DNA of 64,000 bases from contig JADMNL010000022.1 in NCBI GenBank assembly GCA_016271365.2, positions 222,680,501-222,744,500 of the forward strand, written 5' to 3'. A program made the position numbers and the translations under genes. The notes below the pieces were generated by a model. It searched no databases and was not told the DNA's origin. It saw only the letters and a list, made by a program, of their open reading frames with translations. This stretch comes from Neoceratodus forsteri (lineage: Eukaryota; Chordata; Ceratodontiformes; Ceratodontidae). This document shows positions 44,248 through 53,976 of the stretch, piece by piece (within the stretch, counting starts at the first letter, position 1; the number at the start of each line of letters is the position of its first letter).

Positions 44248-45287
44248 TAGGGTTACTGGGGCCTTTTTTCATTTTTGGGGGAATTACCCAAGTCTTAAAG
44301 GAAGATTCAGAATCTTGGTAACAGGTGTAAGAGTTCCCTCAATGGAGAGGGCAAGAAATTTGAGATCTAGATTGTCCCCATTGAATCTTGATTTACAGAG
44401 TACTTTGCATATGTACTTCCTAGCCTCATGCTTAGTAACCTCTTTCAAGTAAAAAGGGGGGAATCCTGCTGTTGAGCATCACAGGATGGGGGGTGGTAGG
44501 GGCAAAGACCGTGAAAAAGTCAGGGGGGGAGGACACTGCTGAGGCCTGTAAAGGCATTGTTAAAAATATTAGCTATGGCCATTTGGTCAAGAGTCAGGCT
44601 TCCATCAGTGTTAAGCATGGTGAGTGCTCTCTTGGGGTCTTTGCCAGTGACATCCTTTATGTTGCTCCACAAATTTTTACTGTCACCCCAGGAGTTGGAG
44701 AGCGCCTCCTTAAAGTATTGATTTTTTGGAAAACGGATGACTCTGGTACACACATTTCTGAATTTTTTATAAGCCTGAATATCTACTTGCTTGCCTGTGG
44801 CTTTGGCCTGGTGCCAGAGGTGGTCCCTAGTCCTCATAAGTCCATGTAGTTCAGGTGTTATCCAAGGGTTGCACATCCCCTTAACTTTCTACTTTTTTAG
44901 AGGGGCGTGGATATCGCATGCAGCATTAAAGTGGTTAATGAAGAAATTGAGTGCCTCATCAATGTCATTGGTAGAGTCTAGCAGTGATCAGTCCTGGCTT
45001 TGAATGTGTGATCTGAGTGGCTCTAGGTGTCCTGGAGTTAGGACCCTACTGTGGATAACCGTAGGTGAAGATTTGCTAAATTTGTTGGACCAACTACAAA
45101 GTATGGGGGAGTGGTCGCTTAGGGTGTCTGGAAGTACAGAGACATTTGTGATTCATTCTGGGTGACTAGACAGAACCCAATCCAGTAAAGTACTTGATCC
45201 ATTTCTATAGTTAATACTGGTCAAGGTGTTAACTAGCTTGGTAAGGTGCAAGGTGGGGATGGCATTGTGTCCAATGCCAGAAGAGAG

Positions 45288-45503
45288 TCAGTTTACATTG
45301 AAATCTCCCAGTATTATGGTTTCAGTGTTCTGAGCTACACTCTGAATATATTCCATGAAGTTATGAAAGCCAGAGGCAGATTCTTTTGGTGGTATATAAG
45401 CAGATAGCACAGTTAATGTTTTCCTTTGGGCCCCTAGGAGTACCTTGATGGCCAGGGCCTGAGAGGAGCTTCCTATGCAGGGCAATTCAAGGGTGTGACC
45501 CAT
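45288..45503 (-). pseudogene. LINE endonuclease remnant (second copy)
   Basis: A 71-residue frame ending ETIILGDFNVN, the catalytic Asp/Asn block, and then a stop. Its counterpart in the first copy reads EQVILGDLNVNWLG. Confidence 0.7.
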
Positions 45504-45747
45504 TAGGGTTTCTTTTAAGTAAATAATGCAGCCACCACCTCTTTTAGTGAGCCTATCCCACCTAAAAATAAAGCGTATAAATGAATATTCAATGTCATGT
45601 TTTTTTATTTCAGTAATTGCAGAGGTTTAATATTAAGCAGGCAATTTTATTTTGATCTTCCCATTTGTGAAATTTATTTTTTTCCACTAAAAAGTTTATT
45701 AGATATTTTCTTAAATAACAACAATAAATATTCATTAAAAATACAAC

Positions 45748-45912
45748 AAAGTGTTGGAAGATAACAAAAAGTTACATTCCAATAAAGTGCTGGAGGATAA
45801 CAAAAAGTTACATTCCAATAAAGTGCTGGAGGATAACAACAAGTTACATTTCAGTAAAGTGCTGGAGGATAACAAGTTACATTCTAGAAGAGTGCTGGAG
45901 GATAACAACATT
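45748..45912. repeat. 36-bp minisatellite, ~4.5 units
   Basis: Units share AAAGTGCTGGAGGATAACAA and a TTACATTCCAAT end. The first two are nearly identical, and later units shorten and diverge (CAACAAG and AACAAG variants). The open frames on both strands here are repeat artefacts. Confidence 0.9.
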
Positions 45913-46223
45913 TGCAATGTGCAGAGGCCATACTGAGTTCAGCGTAGGAGCAAAGGTTGTTGATTGAGGAGGGTGGAAGTGAGTACTATACTAGTGTAGG
46001 CACAGGGTGAAGGGGGATATGCTTCTTCTTTACAGTCAGTATTACAATAATAAAAGTACTAACCAAGGTTTTAATTAAAAATGTGCAATGTCATACTATT
46101 GCTCTTCAGTGATATACAGTTTAGAGGAAGGTAACAGGTCATACTGACAAAAATGTAAAAAACATTGGTAAGCTTTTGAACCAGCCTGTAATAAGATCAC
46201 ATAACTGTAAGTCTTCTATTGTG

Positions 46224-46513
46224 CCATAATAGACAGCCTTGTTTTTCAGTTCTATTCTTGATATACTTAAGGTGGTTGACCCTTCTTCAACAGTAGAATA
46301 CACTTTTTTTCCATTCAATATCAGTTGCATTATTTCCATTTTCTTTTGCTCCATAGACTACATATTGACGTTCTTCACCAGGTAACTGGCTGTACAAGTA
46401 CAGATAAGGGTTTAACCAAGTTGAAGAATAAGAACACATCACAGTTATGGTCTCTTCTTCAATAATAGAAACTCTGGATTCCTGATATACAGCAGAATCT
46501 CCATAGAGTTCCT
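46224..46513 (-). pseudogene. T-cell receptor V segment, decayed
   Basis: The minus-strand V exon follows a TTTTTTTTGTCAG acceptor at 46514 in phase 1, and is 290 bp long against 292 for the V exon at 18.5 kb. It has the first Cys in ITVMCSY, then LYLYSQLPGEERQY, where Leu stands in for the core Trp, GAKENGN, and STVEEGSTTLSISRIEL, which is V-framework-3-like. The end reads KAVYYG: Gly replaces the second conserved Cys. A frameshift lies in a T7 run (46304-46310, plus strand). The heptamer is CACAATA (46223-46217) and no good nonamer follows at 23 bp. No leader exon was recognised. Probably a relative of TRAV/TRDV that can no longer work. Confidence 0.8.
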
Positions 46514-46713
46514 CTGACAAAAAAAATATGAATACTGTATTACTGTATCTCTCTGTATACTGTGTGTATCTTATTCAGCATTGCAACCACAGACATTAAA
46601 CAGCTGGTGATATGGTCAGGAGAACTTTAACAAAACATAATATTTAGGCACTGTCCAACTTGTATTTCCCATCAGTTCTGTATTCCTTCTCCCCATTATT
46701 TAGTAGTGAGGTA

Positions 46714-46721
46714 ATTTGCAT
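46714..46721 (-). promoter_or_regulatory. Octamer ATGCAAAT upstream of the V pseudogene
   Basis: An exact octamer on the minus strand about 200 bp upstream of the V exon, where antigen-receptor V promoters often carry one. The same word also occurs by chance elsewhere in the window. Confidence 0.3.
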
Positions 46722-46967
46722 GAAAACAGGATCTTTGCTCCTGATGAGTTAATCTGTTCCTGCTGCTTTCTCCCTACCTGAAGTCAGAGATCATTGCTTG
46801 TGACCTCACACGCAGGATTATGACTTGAACTAGGGAGTAAGCTATAGAGGCAGACAAGCTCAAAATGAATTCTAAGGGGCAATGATCATATATTCATGTA
46901 CATTTCTTTAGTAATAAATTATGGGGAGGAGAAATATATATAATCTAAATGGAAAGCAAGCAAATCA

Positions 46968-47835
46968 AATCATCTTTAATTTTATAGCGCCTTTCAAAAC
47001 CAAGGCGCTGTACATAAAACTATACATAAAAATAAAATTTAAGAACAGACATTAAAACTATCATCCGCAGCTAGGAAAGGCTAAGCCAAATAAATATGTG
47101 TTTAACTCTGTTTTAAATCTATCGACAGTTGGGCATTCTCTCAACCAACGAGGTAAAGAATTCCACAGGGTTGGCACTGAAAAACAACAAGCACGAGATC
47201 CAGATGTCTTTACTCGAACCATGGGAATCTCCAGCAATCTGTCGTTGATGGAACAGAGAGGACGGAGGGGGCAGTAGGGTATCCGGAGATCTTTCAGGTA
47301 ACCAGATCCCTGATCATGTAGGGCTTTAAAGGTTAGTAAACCAACCTTAAAGGTGATCTGCCATGAAACAAGCAGCCAGTGTAGTTCGCAGAGCACAGGT
47401 GTAATATGACTGGTTCTAGAAGTCCCAGTCAAAAGCTTGGCTGCCACATTCTGCAGCAGCTGCAGGTGGTGGATATCAACCCCAGGTAGCCCTAGGTAGA
47501 GGGAATTGCAGTAATCAAGATGGGAAGTAACAAAGGCATGGACCAATGTTGGAAGATTACCCGGAGGGACCAGGTGTTTCACCCAGGTGATATTTCTCAG
47601 GTGGTTAAAAGAGGATTTGATGTCAGCTGACACCTGAGATTTTAGGGTCAAACCATCATCAGAAATAATGCCCAGGTTATGGACCTGACCAGAGGTAGAG
47701 AGCAACACACCACCAAGTAATAAACCTGATGGTTGTCCAGCTCCCAAGCCCACCTCCAGACCACCTGGATCCACTACCAGTACCTCAGTCTTATCCAGAT
47801 TCAGTCTCAGCCAGCTGGAACTCATCCAAAGTCTG
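46968..47835 (-). mobile_element. L2 LINE 3' end
   Basis: Minus strand, 5'-truncated. The frame 47825-47061 is the L2-type RT thumb and C-terminus. The 3' UTR contains TATAGCGCCTTTCAAAACC followed by GGCGCTGTACAT, the small GCGCC/GGCGC stem typical of L2 3' ends. Confidence 0.9.
47061..47825 (-). pseudogene. L2 RT thumb and C-terminal domain, 254-residue open frame
   Basis: Uninterrupted. Motifs: WLRLNLDKTEVLVV (residues about 5-18), VHNLGIISDDGLTL, HAFVTSHLDYCNSLYLGLP, LLQNVAAKLLTGTSRTSHITP, LHWLLVSWQITFKV and a CFSVPTLWNSLPRWLRECPT end. This is the standard L2 order after the catalytic palm, which is missing here because of 5' truncation. It cannot act alone. Confidence 0.9.
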
Positions 47836-49338
47836 ATCTCAGCACAAGGGCGTAGCTACCGATACCCCTGACACACCATAGCGTGTTGCAGCAATCAGCG
47901 GGGGTAGCAGGAGAGCGAGCTGGTCTCTCTGCACTCCTGTGTTAATTTTTTTTTTCACGGGCTTTCCCGGCAGCTCTTTGTCCAAACATTTAAAGGAAGG
48001 GGGGCTCTCAATCAGGTCCGCTGCCAAGAAAAGAGGTGTGGTAGTGCATAAGGGGCGTGTCAGGTGGGCTGTTTAAATGCCCTTGTAAAAAAAGCAGTGC
48101 GCTCTGTTTTACTTGTTGCTTCCAGCCTTGCATCGTTGGGACTTTGTTGGAGAGAGTGAGAGTGAGAGAGACCGAGAAAATACTGAAGAGACGACAAACT
48201 ATTGCTTGCTTTGTATAGGGAGCCGCCCACGCCCTATGGGACTCAAATTTTCCAAATTCTGACTGGGAACTAGAAGAAGAAGAAGGATGGAGTTGCTGGC
48301 TGCCTGGTGCTGCTGTCTTCTAAGGTCCACTGTGTGGCTGGCTGAGTAGTACTTACTCAATTTCGGCTAGTCGGGTGAGACAGAATGCGGAATCTGGCTG
48401 TACGTGGACTTTAGACAGCGAGACTCAAGATCGAGAGGGACTTGGCGGTTGGCGTGTTGGGCAGCAAATCTAGAGCTGAGGAGACAGACGACACTCCTGT
48501 CCTGGCACTGAGGCACCTCCGTCGCTCCCGTCCCGGGCAAATCTTCAGGTATTTTAGTCACTGACTGAGGGAATCCGCGATTGTTTGCTTTTTTTGTAAA
48601 CTGTTGAGTGCTTTGAGATGCCTCTGTACCTATGTGCCAAACAAGCATCTTGTTTTGTACACTGTATAAATTTCAGCTGGCTGTGATCATCTGTAGTGTA
48701 GTGTTGCAATAAAGTGCCTTGGTTAATTCATTTTAAATGTTTAGCACCAACAATTCCTTACCATCCTAGCAAAGGTAAAGAGATAGTATACCCAAAATCA
48801 GGGGGGTTTCCTCCAAATGAATGAAATTTGGCTGGTCTGCTTGCTGCTTCTCCCAAAGTACGTTTTCTTGATCTGTGTATCTCAGCTGCACTGCCCTTTG
48901 CTAGCTGCTTAGAACAGCCAGACAATTCTCCTAACCGCTTTTGGGGTGGGGCGAGTAATGCCAGGGCTGGGGTTAGTAACACTGTGTAGCAGGAGCCTAT
49001 GGTCGCAAAGTGGTGAAGCATAGGATGTCACAACAAATGACAGGTATATAGCACCGTACAGGATTTGAGTTTGTCTGTAACAGCTTTTGTAATGACATCA
49101 TGTTGGTACAGTCCATCTGCTTCTGCTGGCTGCTTGAATTGAAGATTAATAACCAATGAGAATAGCCTGTTGGTCTTTAACAAAACTCCTTTAATCAGAC
49201 TGTGGACGAATATTATTAACTGGAAATGGTATGTCCTCCCACTCACTTGAAGAATTTGTCAAGTCCAGACTCAATAATTAGCAGGAAACTGACTTTTTTT
49301 ATTCAGATCTTGTCTCACACTGTTGAATACACAGATGT

Positions 49339-49384
<46 letters not shown>

Positions 49385-49967
49385 ACACACTATGAATGAT
49401 GCATCCCACTCACCAATTTTCAAATAAATAAATAAAATTATACAAGATCAAATTTAAAGTGATCAAATTACACTGTAATGTTTATAGCAGCCTCTAGTGG
49501 TTTTAAAGAACAAGTGTACCCTCAAGCAGAAAACCGAAAATAAGGCTCATTTTCATCGATTTTACAAACCAAGGGCCAAACAGCACTTGTCAGCAGGGGA
49601 AAGCTGACTCAACCCAGAGGATGAAAGGTAGTCCTGAGTGAGACAATTAGTTCCAAGGGCATAGTGACCACTGTTATTTTAAGTGGCTTCCCACTTATTC
49701 ATATAACTTTTAGAAATATTAAGAAAGGATATCAGTACAGCTGGCTGCATAGTGTTGGGACATTACTCTGACACCCTGTGTACCCAGGTTTGTGCCCCAG
49801 CTCCAAGCCTGGGATGTCGGGAGCAAATGCCAGCAGGGAGGGATTCATGACATCCATCCAAATGCTTCCCTCCTGGCTGGTGCAGCTCCACTTGTCTGGC
49901 TCCAGATGGTGGTGTTGCAAAGGTGCTCTTGGTGATATGTGTGTGTGTGTGTGATCACGCACTGCTT
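47836..49967. other. Unassigned DNA with an LTR-like or transposon-like left part
   Basis: Starts with AAGGGCGTAGCTACC (47846-47860), a phrase resembling some DNA-transposon termini, but no matching complement was found. AATAAAG occurs at about 48708. A (CA)n tract lies at 49338-49390. No coding frame has a motif. Confidence 0.35.
49338..49390. repeat. (CA)n microsatellite
   Basis: About 26 CA units, with one interruption near 49380. Confidence 0.95.
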
Positions 49968-50504
49968 AGCATCCCTACCCCCTAGGACACCATACAGTGG
50001 GTATGCTGGTGATGGGCGGGGCCCGAAAAAGGAATGGTGCTTGACATGCTAGCTGATAGCATCTCTGGCAAACTTTCCCCATACCAACAAATCCCCAAGT
50101 GAGCTGGCCTGGTAACCCTACAACTGTACCCACCAACATGTTATCTTAACCAGGAGGACAGGCAAGTAGAGTCTTTTGGTGACATCAGTTATGCTCAATG
50201 GTTCAGTCAGGAAGGGTAGTTACTGCAGTGTGGTGTAGCTGACACTGCCTCCTCTGAAGGCTGATCATCTCACCTGTGAGGTGCACTCTAAACTTCTGCT
50301 CTCCCAGAGTTTGAGTCCATTTCTTAAACCTGCTCACAGCATGCTGTGTAGGTCCCATGGCACTGGGTCATGCTACCTTTGTGTCTTAGGGGCTCTCCAT
50401 TTGTCACAGTGTTTTCTTTGTGTTTGTTATTTGTAATATATTTACTGAGTTGGTGCTGTACAAATTTAGTACTGGCATGTATAGCCTGACAGGTCATCAT
50501 TTGT

Positions 50505-51036
50505 CGGAGTGGGGTGGAGGCTGGCAATTATTGGCCAGTCAGCCTGACTTCGGTGGTGGGGAAACTAATGGAATTACTACTTAAGGAAAGGATTGGTGAA
50601 TATCTCGAATCCATGGGTGGCTTACAAGATCCAAGGCAACATGGATTCACAGCAGGGCAATTGTGTCAAACAAATCTGATAGATTTCTTCGACTGGGTGA
50701 CAAAACAACTAGATCAGGGTGCAGCTGTGGATGTGGCCTACCTAGATTTCAGTAAGTCCTTTGACACCATTCCACATAGGAGACTCGTAAAAAAAGCTGG
50801 GCAGCCTGGGAGTGGGTCCAAAGGCACCAGGTAAGAAATTGATTGGGGAACAGGTGACAGAGGGTGGTGGTAAGTGGAGTTCATTCCAAGGAATGAAAGG
50901 GTGACCAGGGGGTGCCACAGAGATCAGTACTAGGACTGGTCCTCTGTCTTTATCAGTGACATTGCAGAGGGGCTAGAAGGGAAGATGTGCCTTTTTGCTG
51001 ATGACACTAAGATCTGCAATAGGGTAGACACTTTGT

Positions 51037-51086
<50 letters not shown>

Positions 51087-51222
51087 CAATTGGATGGTAG
51101 TGTAGGAAAGATTTCAAAGGACATGAGGAAGTATTATTTTACAGAAAGAGTGTTTGAGCCACTAAATGGTCTGCTGGTAGGGGAGTTGAGGGGAAGGAAC
51201 CATAATTAGCTTCAAGTACAGC
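50505..51222 (+). mobile_element. CR1 fragment with the RT middle replaced by (GT)n, copy 1
   Basis: NYWPVSLTSVVGKLME, QHGFTAGQLCQTNL and VAYLDFSKSFDTIPH (first Asp), then [15 protein letters not shown]. Next comes a (GT)n run (about 51037-51082) in place of the thumb, and the frame resumes at KYYFTERVFEPLNGL. About 450 bp of CR1 are thus deleted at the microsatellite. Confidence 0.85.
51037..51082. repeat. (GT)n microsatellite inside CR1, copy 1
   Basis: About 22 GT units. The second unit has a slightly different length at about 59967-60008. Confidence 0.95.
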
Positions 51223-51605
51223 TGAGACAGAGCTAAGGGTACAGTAGTTACTAAACGGGATGAGGTAGGCAGAAAATGGAGAACAATAGGAGACTACCCT
51301 TGACCTTGTGCTGGCAAATGGGGACTTTGTGAGAGAACTTATAGTGGAGGAACCGCTGTCAGGGAGTGACCACCACTCAGTATGGCTCACATTGGATATG
51401 GGCAAGGAAGGAGTGGAATCTGGCACAATAGTGCTGGACTTCAGGAGGGCCAACTTTGGGAGGATGGGGGAAGTGGTAAAAGGGTACCTGGCCAGAATTC
51501 AATCTAGTATGGACACTAACCAGAGGTGGGAGCTCATAAAGCTGGGGATAGTGGAGGCAACCAAAACCTGCTGCAAAGCCCAGAGCAAGAAGGCTAGGGC
51601 TCAAT
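51223..51605 (+). mobile_element. CR1 endonuclease fragment, copy 1
   Basis: The 99-residue frame (51308-51607) reads MLANGDFVRELIVEEPLSGSD and HHSVWLTLDMG, the last endonuclease block, then the linker. It lies downstream of the CR1 3' end above, so it is a separate CR1 piece or a rearranged one. The L1 starts directly after it. Confidence 0.8.
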
Positions 51606-51794
51606 GAGTCACGTGATGGCATCCATCTGAGCAGCAGCTGAAATCCTGAGCTCCCCCCTCTGGCCGTCTATTTTGTTATTTAAAGTGCATTTTGACCGGG
51701 CTTTTAGAGGAAATCACCTAAAAGTCTAATTTATTAACATCTAGTGATTGATTAGGTGTCTCAATCTGGGATATTTAGCCCTTGCTGGATCGCG

Positions 51795-52665
51795 ATGGAG
51801 GTGGATCCGAAGCAGGCCTTCACTAAGCACACCCCTCCTGCATCTCCTGAGAAGGCTGCAAAGAAACAGAGGAAAGAGGCCCCAACTAGGCCGGATCGTA
51901 GCAGTGAGAAAATGGGGCAGCCTACACCTCTAACAGAAGATAAATTTCTTCAAGAGCTTGGCCCTGTGAAGGAGCTCCTGGTGGGTCTGACAGGTGAAAT
52001 AAAATCCCTGTGTAGCGACCTCTCTGATGTTGCCAGGAAGGTCTCGGACGTCGAAGTTAAGGTCGCTTCTGTAGAAAATTGGAGAACCAGGGCCGAGGCA
52101 GAAATAACAGAGCTCAAGCAGCATGTGAAGAGGCTCCAAGCTAAAACCGAGGACCTTGAAGAGGCACTGATCGCCGTAATAATTTGATAATAATGGGCCT
52201 TCCAGAGCTAGAAGAAGGCCCAGACCTCATAGCTTTCCTGCAAAGATCTTGGTGAAAGTGGTGGGCCCATCACCTCATCGGTGCCTCCTATCATCTTGAG
52301 AGGGCCCACCGTTCGATTACTCCTTGACCTGCAGCTGGTTCCCCCCTCACCCGATCATTATTAAATTTTTGAGCTATCTGGACAGGCAGCATGTCCTTGT
52401 GAAGGCTCGGGAACTCAAGGAGATTTTGTGGGGCGTTTCAAGGATCCGGATTACCCAAGACCTTCCCAAAGAGATCCGAGGAAAGAGGGCAGCATATCAC
52501 CATATTGTGCAAAAGCTTATAGCAGCTGCAATACCCTTTAAGATGATTTATCCTGCCACCCTTAAAGTAACTGTTGGAGACATGGCCAAGAGCTTTGACA
52601 CCCCCGAAGCTGCTCTCAAGGAACTGGCTGGCAGGCTGCCTGATCTTTTCAAGGGTTCCGGCTGA
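51795..52665 (+). pseudogene. L1 ORF1 (RNA-binding protein), copy 1, frameshifted
   Basis: Starts MEVDPKQAF with a basic, Pro-rich head. A coiled coil follows (residues about 45-120: LVGLTGEIKSLCSDLSDV, VASVENWRTRAEAEITEL), then an RRM-like part (LIMGLPELEEGPD, broken near 52157-52190) and a C-terminal domain (YLDRQHVLVKARELKEILWG, IYPATLKV). This is the usual L1 ORF1p layout: trimerising coil plus RNA binding, with nucleic-acid chaperone activity. The second copy keeps the frame through RSRRNNLLIMGL, showing which base change broke this one. Confidence 0.85.
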
Positions 52666-53976
52666 TTACTAACTGTGGACTCTAATTTTGTTACTGCCTG
52701 GCTGTGTGCTTTTTCTGTGGTTCTCTGCGTCTGTCTGTCTTGTTGGTGAAGATGCTGCCGTCCCCCCTGACTCTTCGTTCCTGTCCTGTGCCCTCCCGCC
52801 CCTCCTGTCACCTACCTTGGATGGTGTTGTCTGGTTGTGCTTTCCGTTGTCTGGTCTGGTGTTTGGGTGCCTCCGCTGGTCTTTCGGTGTGGGCGGCGCG
52901 GGATCGCGGAGGAAGCGGTGTTAGCCTAGGCTCTGGTCGGGCGCGATGAATCCGGCCTTTCCTCTCTACTGGGTCTGTTTCTGGTAATGGAACGTTGGTT
53001 TAGGGTTGCGGCCTGGAACTTCCAGAGTGTTGCACAGTTTGGGTCCGGCTGCTTTTAGGGTCCCCATGAAACGGCAACCGCATTAGGAGCTTCCGGTGTC
53101 TCTTCCCTCTGCCTCTGAAATGGATGTAGCAGATAGGTTTGGTCCCCTGAGCTGGAGTCATGCGGGCGTCGGTAAGTGGCCCATCTAATCCTGTCCAGCT
53201 GTGTGATTCGTGGGGGTGCAGGACTGAACTTTTGGAGGGTCCACCGGGGCTGAGGAGGCCTTGGAGGCTTTAACTAGCAGGGGTTCCTTTTTCTTTAGGT
53301 ATTGGTTCTCCCTTTCCCCATTCTCTGCTCTGTCTCCATTTTGGTCTTAGTGTTTACGGATACACTGGGGAACGGGTATTGGGGGCAGCTGGGGGAGTTG
53401 GGCAAGCTGGCGGGTTGGATGTGGGATCACGAGCCCGTGGTGGGGGTGGCTAATCTCTGCCCTGGGCCTAGCTGTTGCAATTGTTGGGGGGTAGCTGTTA
53501 GGGCCTGTATTTGGAGGTGGGAGATATGGGCCCTCATGGTTCATGCCTATTGAGTTTTGGCTCTGGGAGTTCGGGGATTCGCATGGGGACCTGGGGTTCA
53601 GAACCCGGCATGAAGACTGGATATGGGTTTACAGGATATTTGGGCCTCCCTTGTATATAGTTTGGGGATCGGGGGTGGCGTGTTTTGGGAGGAGGGTGTT
53701 TCTCTCTTGGCAGCTACAGATTTTGGGTTCAGCATACCTTTTCGGGAAGGGTTCCTGCTTGTTTGTTACGGAACTTTGGAGGTTGGTGGGGGTGGGATAT
53801 GGGGGTCATGGTATGCTGTTTCATGTCATCTTTATAGGGATTGGGCTTTCTTTGTATAGGGGGGTGGGGGAGGAGTATTAGATGAGCGTGGGGATTGGTG
53901 GTTTTGGGAGGTGCACCCTCACTACAAATGGTTGGATTTATGTTATCTGGGTACCCAGCTATTGTAAGTTTTTGAA
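52666..53976. other. Long G/T-rich inter-ORF region of the L1, copy 1
   Basis: About 1.3 kb between ORF1 and ORF2, whereas mammalian L1 has a few dozen bases. It is rich in GGG and GTT on the plus strand. Open frames exist but show no motif, and the second copy changes their frames. It may hold a promoter or IRES-like element for ORF2. Untested. Confidence 0.6.

Larger units (their letters stand above)
42078..45600 (-). mobile_element. Reversed LINE, second copy of the 27.8-32.2-kb family
   Basis: Minus strand. The 3' tail is an AAATAAAT-type run (plus strand TTTATTTATTTAC at about 42105-42118), followed by the shared GTTGTAATCC / AAGGTTCC-type 3' end. Coding remnants from the 5' side: endonuclease (45503-45288, ETIILGDFNVN), a linker with WGDSKNLWSNIKDVTGKDP (44876-44520), RT (44247-43894 and 43724-43458) and the C-terminal block (43387-43031). 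The part at 42316-42850 is a purine-rich repeat. No long intact frame. Confidence 0.8.

Noticed and set aside
45735..45936. Leu/Ser-rich and Asn/Lys-rich repeat peptides on both strands
   Set aside because: Both are translations of the 36-bp minisatellite.
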